Part shown: in pieces, positions 50,633 to 58,845 of the stretch
Layout: every line of letters begins with the position of its first letter
How positions within the stretch are numbered: position 1 is the first letter of the stretch
Source: a virus
Direction: 5' to 3' (one strand)
Length of the DNA: 61,920 bases
IMG/VR virus record: IMGVR_UViG_3300044833_000104
Coordinates: 1-61,920 of that record
The notes under the pieces: model-generated
Databases searched by the model: none
The model's input: only the letters and a program-made list of their open reading frames with translations
What the model was told of the DNA's origin: nothing
Translations under genes and position numbers: made by a program

Positions 50633-52323
50633 TAGTTGAGGCTCCGCAGTCCGGTATAGGTCATAGTGTTCGATTCCGCCACTAGGGCTGGGCTGAGCAT
50701 GGTTATGGTCGCCGCCAATCCGTCGATACGCTTCGACGATTTCAGTCGTTCTGGTTTCGTGGGTTGGCAGTTGTCCTTGCGGTCATACTGAAGCTGCATG
50801 CAGGCAGCGTGCCAGTTGTAAACCGGGTTGTTGCCATGGCGGATCTTCTGATCGAGATATGCTGCGAGGATGAACTTGGTTGGGTAGCTCAACTGCATGA
50901 AGTTCTGCTGCACCTCGATCGCGTTGATTCCCTCATCGTTGAGTTCCATCGCCTCGGTGCGAAAGTTGCAGCGGTCGAAGGCGAGGTCTTGAAGATCAAA
51001 CATCTCCCGGCCCCAGCGGATCCTGTCCTTGACGACGCGCAGGTCGATCGCATTCCCGCCGGTTGCTGTCACGAATCCGCGCTTCACCCAATCCGCGAAC
51101 GGCAGGCGGCAGATGCGCTCGAGTTCCGGCACCCTCTCCTCCGGAACAAAGAAGAACGGCAGGAACGTCCAGACGCCGTTACCGCCAAAGGGTTCGAAGC
51201 CAAACACCACTGCTGTAAAGTCCGTGGTCCAGGAAGCGTCCACGCCCACATGGCACTGCTTGTCGATCAGCCCCCACTTGCGGATGAGGAGTTCGACGTC
51301 ATATTTCGGCCATTCCCGAAGATCCACATCTCCACCACATGCCTGCCATTTCGCCATATCGATGATCGGCTCTTGCTGGCTGGCTATGGGGACGTTGAGG
51401 TGATACCGGAGGAACTTCGACCGGTTCGCCGGCTGCGCGATCGCCTTATCGAGCTCGACCACTATCGCAGCGTCTTTCAGGAAACCGCCCAGATCCTCAT
51501 GGCTTGGGTTCGCCATGACGCGGGCTTCGCGCGATTTCCAATACTCAGGGTCGCTCTTGATCTTCGCGTTGTCAGCCTCCCAGATGGCCGGATAGAACTG
51601 TGGAGACTGAACAGAGCCTTCGAGGACCTTCTTCGCAAACTCATACTCCCCAAACCATAGGGGAGACTCGTACTCGGCGCCGGCAGTCGTGATCGCTATG
51701 TCCAATGGCTCCTCACGGCTGATCTGCCCTTTTGTGGTGACGTCGTAGAGGGTTTCCGCCTTCGCATTCTTCCAGCGGTGCATCTCATCGCGGATGTTCA
51801 GACTCGGCCGGATGCCGTCCTGCACGTCGCCGTCAGCAGAGAGCACCTGATAAGTGCCCCCGCCGTCGCGCCGGATGATTCGCTTTGTGCTGGGGAGGAC
51901 CTTCAGCCGGGAACGGAGGTCGGGGTTCGCATTCACCAACATCGCCGCGGCCTTGAACACGATCCCTGCTTGTTCCTTCGCCGCCGCCGAGCCGTATGCT
52001 TCCGGGTTGAGTTCGTCCTCCATGAGGATGTGATAGAGAGGTAACCCGGCAGTGATGAATGACTTACCGTTTTGCTTTGCCGTCGAGATGTACGCGCGCC
52101 GATGCTGGCGCTTGCCGTCAGACGCCTGTACCTTTCCGAAGAGTGCGCGAAGCACTGTGCGATGCCAGCCCATGAGCGCCAGGTTTAGTGGTGGGTAAAG
52201 CACCCGCTCGTAGAAAGCCTCGACCTTGCAGCCGCGGCACTGCGGTTTCCCGTTCGACCTCGTCTCGCACCATGTATCCGCATTGCAGTAAGCGCAGGTG
52301 TCAGGACGGTAGTTGCTACCCAC
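50632..52323 (-). CDS. terL: Terminase large subunit
   Basis: 563 residues, GTG start. An unusual N-terminal zinc knuckle (Cys10, 13, 29 and 32) precedes the motor. Walker A-like ISTAKQNGKS lies at 79-88 and Walker B with the catalytic Glu at LNIRDE (175-180). The nuclease part has GVDASWTTDF near residue 365 as its first Asp site. It cuts and pumps phage DNA. Confidence 0.93.
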   Translation of the reverse strand: MGSNYRPDTCAYCNADTWCETRSNGKPQCRGCKVEAFYERVLYPPLNLALMGWHRTVLRALFGKVQASDGKRQHRRAYISTAKQNGKSFITAGLPLYHILMEDELNPEAYGSAAAKEQAGIVFKAAAMLVNANPDLRSRLKVLPSTKRIIRRDGGGTYQVLSADGDVQDGIRPSLNIRDEMHRWKNAKAETLYDVTTKGQISREEPLDIAITTAGAEYESPLWFGEYEFAKKVLEGSVQSPQFYPAIWEADNAKIKSDPEYWKSREARVMANPSHEDLGGFLKDAAIVVELDKAIAQPANRSKFLRYHLNVPIASQQEPIIDMAKWQACGGDVDLREWPKYDVELLIRKWGLIDKQCHVGVDASWTTDFTAVVFGFEPFGGNGVWTFLPFFFVPEERVPELERICRLPFADWVKRGFVTATGGNAIDLRVVKDRIRWGREMFDLQDLAFDRCNFRTEAMELNDEGINAIEVQQNFMQLSYPTKFILAAYLDQKIRHGNNPVYNWHAACMQLQYDRKDNCQPTKPERLKSSKRIDGLAATITMLSPALVAESNTMTYTGLRSLN

Positions 52324-52331
52324 TTACAGCC

Positions 52332-52754
52332 TCAGTTTGGTGCTATTCCACATAACGCCCTCTCGAGCGTCCATCCCCATGACGGCTCGTTGCCTTGCAT
52401 CCCTAGGGGCGGCTGTATGACTGGCGGCGACCGATTAACTCCAGCTTCCTCGCGCGAAGACGCCAATCCGAGACTCTTTAGCATTCGGTTCAAGCTGGCT
52501 ACCATGCGACTCTCAGCCGTTATCAGGGGATTCAACACCTTCGTTCCATCGCGCCCCTTCACCATCGTCTGAAACTTGCCGGACTTCATCTGCTTCGTCT
52601 TCTCCCGACGGATGGCCAAAAGCGTGGAGTGCTGCCGGCAGTAATTGGCCAGCATCTCCAGATCTGCATCGACGTCAATGCTTCCGACGAGCTCTTGCCA
52701 CTTCTTTTTCGCTTGGTAATCGAGATCCGAAGGCATTCCGGGCGCGGTTTTCAT
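52332..52754 (-). CDS. terS: Terminase small subunit, P27 family
   Basis: 140 residues, with a G-rich ribosome site just before the ATG. LDYQAKKKWQELV, DLEMLANYCRQHST and NPLITAESRMVASLNRMLKSLGL match the P27 small-terminase family. It recognises the packaging site and docks terL. The A/T-poor stretch 52755-52903 upstream shows no gene. Confidence 0.85.
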   Translation of the reverse strand: MKTAPGMPSDLDYQAKKKWQELVGSIDVDADLEMLANYCRQHSTLLAIRREKTKQMKSGKFQTMVKGRDGTKVLNPLITAESRMVASLNRMLKSLGLASSREEAGVNRSPPVIQPPLGMQGNEPSWGWTLERALCGIAPN

Positions 52755-52903
52755 TCCACCCCCCTTTTTTTCGACGTGAAAAGTTTGCGGTTGACTTGAC
52801 CGTGGTTCCGAGAGCCTAAGCGGTTAGAGATTTGACCCGCCCCTGCCTACCCCCTTGCCCTAATGCCCGTACCACCGCCTGCCTGGATGGGGCGGCCTAG
52901 GCT

Positions 52904-53053
52904 CTACGAAGGTAGCTCCCCGAGTCCTTCATGGCGTCTGATGTCGGTGACTGTGAGCACACCAGTGCCAAGCAGCGTGCGGTAGAGGTCAAGCCGTTCT
53001 GCTATGGTGAGTTCGCGAGACTCAATGATCTGCGCTGCTTCTGGCTTTGTCAT
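52904..53053 (-). CDS. Small helical protein (49 aa) beside the terminase
   Basis: 49 residues: helix PEAAQIIESRELTIAERLDL, then TVTDIRRHEGLGELPS. It starts inside the 3' end of the HNH gene in another frame. A compact helical protein between HNH and terS is a common arrangement. Role unknown. Confidence 0.55.
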   Translation of the reverse strand: MTKPEAAQIIESRELTIAERLDLYRTLLGTGVLTVTDIRRHEGLGELPS

Positions 53054-53474
53054 TGGGGTTGTTCTCTCTCATGGTCTTGGCACTGTGACACTCATTGCAG
53101 CGCGTCCGGTAGTTGTCGAGGTCGAGTCGGAGGTCTGGACGCTCCTGTATGGGTATGTCGTGGTCGCCGTGCAGGTGTCTCTTGCCGCGATGCCATTGCT
53201 CTCTTAGCTCTTCGAGAATGACATGGGTGGGTGGGTCATCGAGGCCATAGGTTCTGGCATCGCGGACAAGGTCTGGTTCCCATCCGCAGTCGACGCACTT
53301 CCACCCGTCACGGATGAAGCACTGGATGCGGAGTTTGCGGTGGTGTTCGTCATAGCCACGTTGGGTAGGTGAGCCGCGGCGCTCGTCGCTTTGCTTCTGA
53401 CAGTGTGTGCAGCGCGAACCGTTCGCTACCTGCCGACCACAGCCGTTCGAGCAGTTACGCTTGGTGAGTCGCAT
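53022..53474 (-). CDS. HNH endonuclease of the packaging module
   Basis: 150 residues from the ATG at 53474. A CGRQVANGSRCTHC zinc pair starts it, then RKLRIQCFIRDGWKCVDCGW, HGDHDIPIQERPDLRLDLDN and CNECHSAK, a full HNH site. In HK97-like phages an HNH protein next to the terminase is needed for DNA cutting at packaging, so this one is probably functional rather than a homing element. Confidence 0.85.
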   Translation of the reverse strand: MRLTKRNCSNGCGRQVANGSRCTHCQKQSDERRGSPTQRGYDEHHRKLRIQCFIRDGWKCVDCGWEPDLVRDARTYGLDDPPTHVILEELREQWHRGKRHLHGDHDIPIQERPDLRLDLDNYRTRCNECHSAKTMRENNPNDKARSSADH

Positions 53475-53751
53475 CGCCACGTAGCAATGCGCTGGGCATG
53501 AAGTCGCTGGCGTATGGGCTGCTGGCAGGGATGCCGGCGTAGCGATTTTCCCACGCATCCTCCATCTCGCGCACTTGGTGCGGAGTCATAAGCGTCTCGC
53601 ACGTAAACTCACCCACGAAGGAGACGGTGCCGGGCGCGATCGTTCCACCCATTGCAAACTCGGGCTTTGCTGTCAGCGCTGCTGCAACCGGAGCCATCAC
53701 CACTGCGACGGGAGCCATTGCGCCCCAAGTTAGAAACTGTCTGCGATTCAT
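53455..53751 (-). CDS. Small protein with Tat-type signal
   Basis: 98 residues from the ATG at 53751. MNRRQFLTWGAMAPVAVVMA carries the twin-arginine RRQFL motif and a hydrophobic stretch, as in folded exported proteins. The mature part has CETLMTPHQVREMEDAWENR. No cofactor motif was seen. Export from a packaging-region gene is unexpected. Confidence 0.6.
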   Translation of the reverse strand: MNRRQFLTWGAMAPVAVVMAPVAAALTAKPEFAMGGTIAPGTVSFVGEFTCETLMTPHQVREMEDAWENRYAGIPASSPYASDFMPSALLRGDATHQA

Positions 53752-54188
53752 CTCTTCACCTCTACGCTTGCCCTGCATCCTGTCGTTGCTACAGCATCAA
53801 TGAACGTGCGCGGCGCGGGAGTCTGCGTGGTCTCGTGCCGCTTCTTGTTGGGGTTGAGCGATACGCCTTTGAACATCAGCTCGGCGGTGAAGTCTTGAAT
53901 CGCCCACTTCATCTGCATCTCGTCGCTAGCTTGCTGAATATAGCGAGCGACATACCGGTGTTCGCCAAAGGCAAGCTCAAAGCACCATCGCAACTGATGG
54001 TCAAGCCAGTATTGCCGAGGCGCTGGCGTCGTGAGTCGGAAGCCCTCGGGGAGTTCGCAGTCGGCCAGGCGCTTGGTCTTGCAGCGCATCTCCACCTGTT
54101 CGTCCATGCTGCGAGCGTCGGGATCGCGTGCGTTGTCGACGTCGTTCCACATTGGGCCGGTGGACTTGGAGACGGTCATCGCTCTCAC
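53748..54188 (-). CDS. Hypothetical protein
   Basis: 146 residues; GTG at 54188 overlaps the previous stop, and an ATG at 54179 is an alternative. Charged, with APRQYWLDHQLRWCFELAFG. No family recognised. Confidence 0.55.
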   Translation of the reverse strand: MRAMTVSKSTGPMWNDVDNARDPDARSMDEQVEMRCKTKRLADCELPEGFRLTTPAPRQYWLDHQLRWCFELAFGEHRYVARYIQQASDEMQMKWAIQDFTAELMFKGVSLNPNKKRHETTQTPAPRTFIDAVATTGCRASVEVKR

Positions 54189-54553
54189 GCCAGCACCAAC
54201 TCAGGCTCTCTCTGCCCCGCCGGTACGTGGCGGCCCTTGAATCCCACCTTCAACTGCATCGTGTGCACCGGTCCGCTTTGGGTCTTCTGCCATGTGCCGG
54301 AGGCGTTCTCGGTGTAAGTCGCAGCATTGTGGAACCTGTCAACCCAGCGCATTTCCCCGCGCGCTACGGCATCCACAACCTTGCCCCTGGTGTAAAAGGT
54401 GACGCCATCAGATCCCACCACGGCCCGACGAGGGTCAATTGAGATAGCCTCGCTGGCTGGCACAACCAACACACAACGCCTCTCGTAGGGTCTTGCTAAG
54501 AGGCTCACATGCACGCGAGGGCGCGCAAACTTGGCTGCAGGACGTGCGATCAT
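54185..54553 (-). CDS. Hypothetical protein with TRGKVVDAVARGEMRWVD motif
   Basis: 122 residues from the ATG at 54553. The middle reads VTFYTRGKVVDAVARGEMRWVD, closely like the protein at 54739 (HFTRSKVNLAVARGEMAWID). The flanks differ. The two are probably related by duplication; function unknown. Confidence 0.6.
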   Translation of the reverse strand: MIARPAAKFARPRVHVSLLARPYERRCVLVVPASEAISIDPRRAVVGSDGVTFYTRGKVVDAVARGEMRWVDRFHNAATYTENASGTWQKTQSGPVHTMQLKVGFKGRHVPAGQREPELVLA

Positions 54554-54692
54554 CCATGACCTCAATGAACTGGGATTGGGTGATACCGTCTTACTGGCCG
54601 AAGCCGGTTAGGTTTTGGTGGGGATATTTAGAGGGTGGGTCTGCCGTACATCGCTAAGATCGAGCCTGATTCGAGCGGCTTCCTCGTAACAA

Positions 54693-54718
54693 TTGCTCCG
54701 GCTCTTAGCGGGGAGCAA
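54693..54718 (-). terminator. Hairpin, possible weak terminator
   Basis: TTGCTCC (54693-54699) pairs with GGAGCAA (54712-54718), 12-base loop, in the 185-base gap between two leftward genes. The T-run after it on the minus strand is short (ATTGTT), so termination may be partial. Nothing else was seen in this gap. Confidence 0.45.
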
Positions 54719-54738
54719 CGTTTGGTTTCAGTTGTCTA

Positions 54739-55044
54739 CTACTGCAGAGCGATGCTTTGACTCTGCTCACTCACTAATCTTGCCGTGCAATCAATCGGTG
54801 TTGAATTGACAACCTTTTCCAAGTCCATCAAGTGCGGCTGGCTATCGGGACGCCGCGTGTATCTCGCCAGAAAAGCCTCAGGTGTTTCAATCAACTCGGC
54901 GGTATTCTCGTCAATCCAAGCCATCTCACCACGAGCCACCGCCAGATTTACTTTGCTGCGAGTGAAGTGAGGATGTGTCAGGCATCCTGGCTTCTTGCGA
55001 TGATCTCGCGCCATGCTTGCCGTCAATACACACACTTTACGCAT
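54739..55044 (-). CDS. Hypothetical protein, related to 54185-54553
   Basis: 101 residues (or 91 from a later ATG at 55014). HFTRSKVNLAVARGEMAWID is shared with the next gene. It has its own promoter-like sequence at 55071-55100 with an embedded inverted repeat. Acidic after the motif. Function unknown; a small regulator is possible. Confidence 0.55.
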   Translation of the reverse strand: MRKVCVLTASMARDHRKKPGCLTHPHFTRSKVNLAVARGEMAWIDENTAELIETPEAFLARYTRRPDSQPHLMDLEKVVNSTPIDCTARLVSEQSQSIALQ

Positions 55045-55070
55045 AGTCTGGTTTCACGGTTCGGGTTTGA

Positions 55071-55100
55071 ATATAACACGGTGCACCGGAAATGGTGCAA
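55071..55100 (-). promoter_or_regulatory. Promoter with inverted repeat between -35 and -10
   Basis: On the minus strand TTGCAC (55095-55100) and TTATAT (55071-55076) stand 18 bases apart. Across the -35 lies TGCACC-N6-GGTGCA (55082-55099), a small operator-like repeat different from the 16-base palindrome elsewhere. It would drive the gene at 54739 and possibly the packaging genes beyond. Confidence 0.55.
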
Positions 55101-55118
55101 TAGTTTATTTCTGGGCCG

Positions 55119-55319
55119 CTAATACTTGCCGTTGATATCGCGGAGCCAGAACAATTGCTTGACGCTGACCCAGTTGGAATTGGCTATCTTGGTGACGAAG
55201 TCTGATTCACTACGGGTCATCTCGGCGCGGATTTCTGTCAGTCGCGAGACGATGCGGTCCTTCTCGGCCATGCGCTCATCCTGCGTCAGTGTGCATTCGC
55301 TCAGATCGTTGTCTCCCAT
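55119..55319 (-). CDS. Hypothetical small coiled-coil protein
   Basis: 66 residues from the ATG at 55319. Helical and charged (ERMAEKDRIVSRLTEIRAEM). No family recognised. Confidence 0.55.
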   Translation of the reverse strand: MGDNDLSECTLTQDERMAEKDRIVSRLTEIRAEMTRSESDFVTKIANSNWVSVKQLFWLRDINGKY

Positions 55320-55330
55320 CGCTCTCTCCC

Positions 55331-55669
55331 TTAGTATTCCCACTCTGGCGCTAATCCACTTTTACAGCGACCGCAAGTTAGGTCAGACTCTTTCAGTTCA
55401 ACATCGGCCCAAATGATCATCGGACGACCGCAGTCTTTGCAGTGAATCTGATCTATCGGGCGGTCTTCATCCTCTATGGGATCTTCATCTTCATCTTCAT
55501 CATCCCGCAACTGATCGTCGCAATCGCACGGGCGTTCTTCGCAGCAAAACTCGCACCAATCGCCCTCGTCCTCGACGTCGGGGTCATCGCAGCATTCGCA
55601 GTAGCATCCATTGCCGGAGCATCCGGAACACATGCCGCTAAAACATGCCGGGCACAAAGCGCCGATCAT
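55331..55669 (-). CDS. Very Cys- and Asp-rich zinc protein
   Basis: 112 residues. The first 50 contain 14 Cys in clusters (CPACFSGMCSGCSGNGCYCE). Then follows an acidic run (DDEDEDEDPIEDED) and a proper zinc ribbon (CKDCGRP, CGRCKSG). It probably binds several zinc ions and a basic partner. Overlaps the gene before it. Confidence 0.55.
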   Translation of the reverse strand: MIGALCPACFSGMCSGCSGNGCYCECCDDPDVEDEGDWCEFCCEERPCDCDDQLRDDEDEDEDPIEDEDRPIDQIHCKDCGRPMIIWADVELKESDLTCGRCKSGLAPEWEY

Positions 55670-55836
55670 CGTTCGCTCCTGTGCTTGGTGGCGTTGGTGG
55701 CCTTCACTGCGTCGCCCTTATGCTCTTTGCAGTATCCGATGTTGTGCTTGGTGGGGTGTCGGTAGAGCGCAGGCTTGCCGCAGTGGCAGGTCTCGGGGTC
55801 ATGGCGCCGCTTTCCATTCCTATTCAATACGTCCAT
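55666..55836 (-). CDS. Small Cys/His protein
   Basis: 56 residues from the ATG at 55836 (GAGGGAAA upstream). CHCGKPALYRHPTKHNIGYC looks like a single zinc finger. No family recognised. Confidence 0.5.
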   Translation of the reverse strand: MDVLNRNGKRRHDPETCHCGKPALYRHPTKHNIGYCKEHKGDAVKATNATKHRSER

Positions 55837-55940
55837 TTCGTTTCCCTCTGTTGAATTGGCCAATGAGATTTGTTTTTGAAGTGCCGACGCTATGGAAGCC
55901 GTCGGCGCTCAAGGGGCTATGGGTTCTGCGTTGCGTTGGG

Positions 55941-56345
55941 TTAGGCGGTGGTAGTGGTGTCGCTCGTGGTGGTGGTCGCCGGTGCCGGTGCCGCAGCCTT
56001 CAGGCCAGCATCGACCGAAGACAGCGAAGCGTTGATGGCCTGAGCGGTCGCGAGAGGGCCGCTGAGATCAACTCCGGGGTTGGCTGCCTGCGCTGCCGCA
56101 AGTGCGGCTTCGAGGGCTTGGGCGTCGGCTGCAAGTCCGGTAACGGTGGTCTGAATACCGGCGAGGGCTGTGTTGAGGTCGTCAAGCTGGGACATGATAT
56201 TCTCCTGGTTGTTCAAAATCAGGCGTAGCAGCCGCAGTGTTTCTTTCTCCGCTGCGCTGCAGTGCTCCTCGAATATTTCGATTAGGCTCACTGGTCTGCC
56301 TCCTGTGCCGCTCACAGTACAACAAGTCGTGCAGGTTTTATTCAT
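55941..56345 (-). CDS. Coiled-coil protein with Cys-rich start
   Basis: 134 residues. CTTCC at the start, then a long helix-forming stretch (LDDLNTALAGIQTTVTGLAA) and a Pro/Thr tail. An internal ATG (MSQLDDLN) could also serve. Function unknown. Confidence 0.5.
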   Translation of the reverse strand: MNKTCTTCCTVSGTGGRPVSLIEIFEEHCSAAEKETLRLLRLILNNQENIMSQLDDLNTALAGIQTTVTGLAADAQALEAALAAAQAANPGVDLSGPLATAQAINASLSSVDAGLKAAAPAPATTTTSDTTTTA

Positions 56346-56730
56346 GCGGCGGGAATTTCCAGTGGATGATGTCGCCGCTGAATGGGAGCCGCTCTACCGG
56401 CCAAAATCGCATCATCGCAAATAGGTCCGCAAAACCATCACGCACCGCCAAAGCCTGCATCTCATCTGCCGCAAGCACTTCCCCGTCGACGGTGATGCGG
56501 TGGTGGTTGCGCTCACGAGGGCCAGCCTTTACCAGTTCAATCGTGATGTCCTGTACGCGCGTGATGGTTGACTGGATCACCTTGCGGCACTGCTTCGTCC
56601 GCATGGCGTAGTAGCCGTAGAACGTCTGTCCAGGCTTGGGGCGGTTCTGACGCTTGCCGCGGATGGTGTGCGTCTTGGCCCCACTCTCTACGAATGGCAC
56701 AAACTGCTTCTGGAAGCTGTAGGCTGGCAT
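56338..56730 (-). CDS. ASCH-domain protein
   Basis: 130 residues. SFQKQFVPFVESGAKTHTIR and the following KPGQTFYGYYAMRTKQCRKV form the ASCH fold with its conserved basic residues. A later strand has VLAADEMQALAVRDGF. ASCH proteins bind nucleic acid or modified bases. Joined to the next gene by overlapping stop and start. Confidence 0.75.
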   Translation of the reverse strand: MPAYSFQKQFVPFVESGAKTHTIRGKRQNRPKPGQTFYGYYAMRTKQCRKVIQSTITRVQDITIELVKAGPRERNHHRITVDGEVLAADEMQALAVRDGFADLFAMMRFWPVERLPFSGDIIHWKFPPHE

Positions 56731-57020
56731 TATGCTGCCTCCGCGAACAATTCGAAGATGTGCCAGACGAACACACGATCAAACACTGTGCCCAAATAGC
56801 AGGGGTTCTTTGGCAGGCAGTGACCGGTTCCAGCGATATGAAAACGCCGCTCGATCGGCGCAGCATCAGCATCGATGAGGCACCAGAGGGTGACGACACC
56901 GTTCTGCATCCCAACGTGTTGTATGCCCGTCGACGGCGGAATTTGCCTGCTTACCGTGTCATCGAAGACGACGCCATTTACATCGAACAGTGGGTATTTG
57001 TACATCCTCAGATCAGCCAT
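56730..57020 (-). CDS. DUF7352-like small protein
   Basis: 96 residues. LWCLIDADAAPIERRF, GTGH, and CYLGTVFDRVFVWHIFE are the usual marks of a widespread small phage family of unknown function. Overlaps both neighbours by a few bases. Confidence 0.65.
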   Translation of the reverse strand: MADLRMYKYPLFDVNGVVFDDTVSRQIPPSTGIQHVGMQNGVVTLWCLIDADAAPIERRFHIAGTGHCLPKNPCYLGTVFDRVFVWHIFELFAEAA

Positions 57021-57643
57021 TACGCCGCCTCTTTCTTGAATCCCTCAGCCTTGCGCTTCGTGTACAGTTCCACCCACTTCCGCTCGATCTTCTCCCCAGC
57101 AACTGCACGGAAGGATTCCAACTCGTCCAACTCCTCCGGCGGCCGAGTCAGGTCCAACGCAGGATGCGCCCAAACTGCCTCGAGCCCGGCGCGCGCGCTT
57201 CCGTAGCCCATGTCGCACAGCGTCGCCATGACGAGGTCCGGGAAGACTGGAGGCTCCACAGGTGGGTTGCCGCGGTTGGTGAGCTTGCGGCCATGCCGGC
57301 GCTGCGCGATGATCAGCTTGCGGAACCACTCCCTGGCCTCGCATTCAAACTGCGGCTCTGAGGGTGCGCTGGCATACCGGCGAATCTCCGCGACGGTGGG
57401 GCGGAACGGCGAAGACTCCAGCACCTGCGTCAGAGCTGCATCGAAGCGCTCCTCACCGATCTCTGCCAACGTTTTGAGCCACAAGCTGAGCATGAGGTCT
57501 CTCGAAGAGGGATCGAGCGGTTGTGATTGGGTCAGCGCCTCCGCCATCGCTATCCGGCTGAGCATCCAGAGCTCGGTTGCGTCTGAGGGCGAGAGTTGCG
57601 TTTGTGCTGTCGGCGATATCCGCCGCTCGGTTCGGTTTTCCAT
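57020..57643 (-). CDS. Helicase-loader-like replication protein
   Basis: 207 residues. SLWLKTLAEIGEERFDAALTQ and VLESSPFRPTVAEIRRYA match the small helical N-terminal domain of phage loader proteins (usually FPTVAELR). It probably helps load the DnaB helicase encoded at 19.7 kb. Its first 63 codons overlap the 3' end of the replication-initiator-like gene in another frame. Confidence 0.65.
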   Translation of the reverse strand: MENRTERRISPTAQTQLSPSDATELWMLSRIAMAEALTQSQPLDPSSRDLMLSLWLKTLAEIGEERFDAALTQVLESSPFRPTVAEIRRYASAPSEPQFECEAREWFRKLIIAQRRHGRKLTNRGNPPVEPPVFPDLVMATLCDMGYGSARAGLEAVWAHPALDLTRPPEELDELESFRAVAGEKIERKWVELYTKRKAEGFKKEAA

Positions 57644-58454
57644 TGCTGCCTCCGGGTTGATTTCCAAACTTGTCAGTGCGGGCCGAGGCCCAATTCAAGG
57701 CGCGGCCCACCCATGCGCTCAACGGGTCCGAGTGCGAGACTGGACTGTTGGCGCGGTTATTCAAAAGCGTTTTCCATTGCTCGAGCGTGAACTTTGGGTT
57801 TTTCTTCAGAAATGCGCTGAGCCTTCCCGCCTCCTGGCCATCCCACGGCTCTTCGCTCAGAGTCGGGTTTTTGTGGAGAAAATACTTCCGGAACGCATCG
57901 CGGAACTCCTGATGCCGAGGATCAGGCACCTTCGCCGGCTTCTTCACTCGCTCGCCGACAGGCGGGTGAGAAGGTTTTTGCTCTTGGGGTTGTTGCTCTT
58001 CCACGAAAGCAGAAACAGAGACAGAAACAGAAGGCTTTATTTTCGTGGTGTTTGGCTTTTGTTTGGGTTCCGTTTCTAAACCCGTGGCTTTATTTTCAAA
58101 ACCCAACGCTTTTTTAGGACGTCCACCAAGCCTGCCATTGCCTGACTGTTTCGCGCTGAACTCAGCCTGCTTTTCAGCCTCGCGGATCATCCGAATGTTG
58201 GCGCGCAGACCGGACTCGACGATGGGGAATTTACCTAAAAGCATCTCGCGGCTGATAGCCCACTGCTCGGGGCTCATCCGTGCCCAGCGGCGTAGCTTGT
58301 TCTCGTCATCCGGCAAGTAACCGTGGCGGTCCTGCTGCCATGCGATGCACAGCAATAGCGTGTAGGCTCCCACCTCGTTCAAGTCCATCGACTGAACGTC
58401 TGGCGAAGCCATGAAATCACCTGGATAGAAACGAAAAGCCGGTGACTTACCCAT
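57453..58454 (-). CDS. Replication protein, DUF1376 type
   Basis: 333 residues from the ATG at 58454. The N-terminus AFRFYPGDFMASPDVQSMDL and EVGAYTLLLCIAWQQDRHGYLPDD is the DUF1376 domain, a winged-helix found in phage replication initiators. A Lys/Pro-rich linker and a second small domain (LSAFLKKNPKFTLEQWKTLL) follow. Probably recognises the phage origin. Confidence 0.75.
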   Translation of the reverse strand: MGKSPAFRFYPGDFMASPDVQSMDLNEVGAYTLLLCIAWQQDRHGYLPDDENKLRRWARMSPEQWAISREMLLGKFPIVESGLRANIRMIREAEKQAEFSAKQSGNGRLGGRPKKALGFENKATGLETEPKQKPNTTKIKPSVSVSVSAFVEEQQPQEQKPSHPPVGERVKKPAKVPDPRHQEFRDAFRKYFLHKNPTLSEEPWDGQEAGRLSAFLKKNPKFTLEQWKTLLNNRANSPVSHSDPLSAWVGRALNWASARTDKFGNQPGGSNGKPNRAADIADSTNATLALRRNRALDAQPDSDGGGADPITTARSLFERPHAQLVAQNVGRDR

Positions 58455-58845
58455 CGACGTCCAACCCTTCCAAATCTTCTTCACCCATCAACATCTCCAT
58501 CGGCTCATCCATCGACACCCGCGGCGCTATCAGGAACCGTTGCGCGCCTGGAACCCGTGTGAACATCCCCCGAGCCTTCATGCCGCCGTCCATGACCGTC
58601 TGGGAGTTGCCGTAGACCATGGGCTTCAAGATCACCGATCGAGCGTCCGGGGTCATAGCCCGCAACCGGTCCTCGCCTCCAAGTCTCCGCAACCGGCGGA
58701 AGGGGATGCCGAGCTCTTCGGCGTAGAGGCGTGCGGAGCTAATTGCGGGGCCAACTCCTAAGCACTTCTTGCACCCACGCGTGGTTCTAGCGTCCATCAA
58801 GCCATCACAGTGGGGGCACTTTATCTTCTGGGAGGGGTGGGGCAT
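58447..58845 (-). CDS. Zinc-finger protein upstream of the replication gene
   Basis: 132 residues from the ATG at 58845. CPHCDGLMDARTTRGCKKC is a zinc ribbon, then a basic helical middle (GIPFRRLRRLGGEDRLRAMT). The end is acidic. DNA binding is plausible. Confidence 0.6.
   Translation of the reverse strand: MPHPSQKIKCPHCDGLMDARTTRGCKKCLGVGPAISSARLYAEELGIPFRRLRRLGGEDRLRAMTPDARSVILKPMVYGNSQTVMDGGMKARGMFTRVPGAQRFLIAPRVSMDEPMEMLMGEEDLEGLDVDG

Noticed and set aside
50764-51660. 298-residue plus-strand frame opposite the large terminase
   Set aside because: Antisense shadow of a GC-rich gene; the minus-strand frame carries clear terminase motifs.
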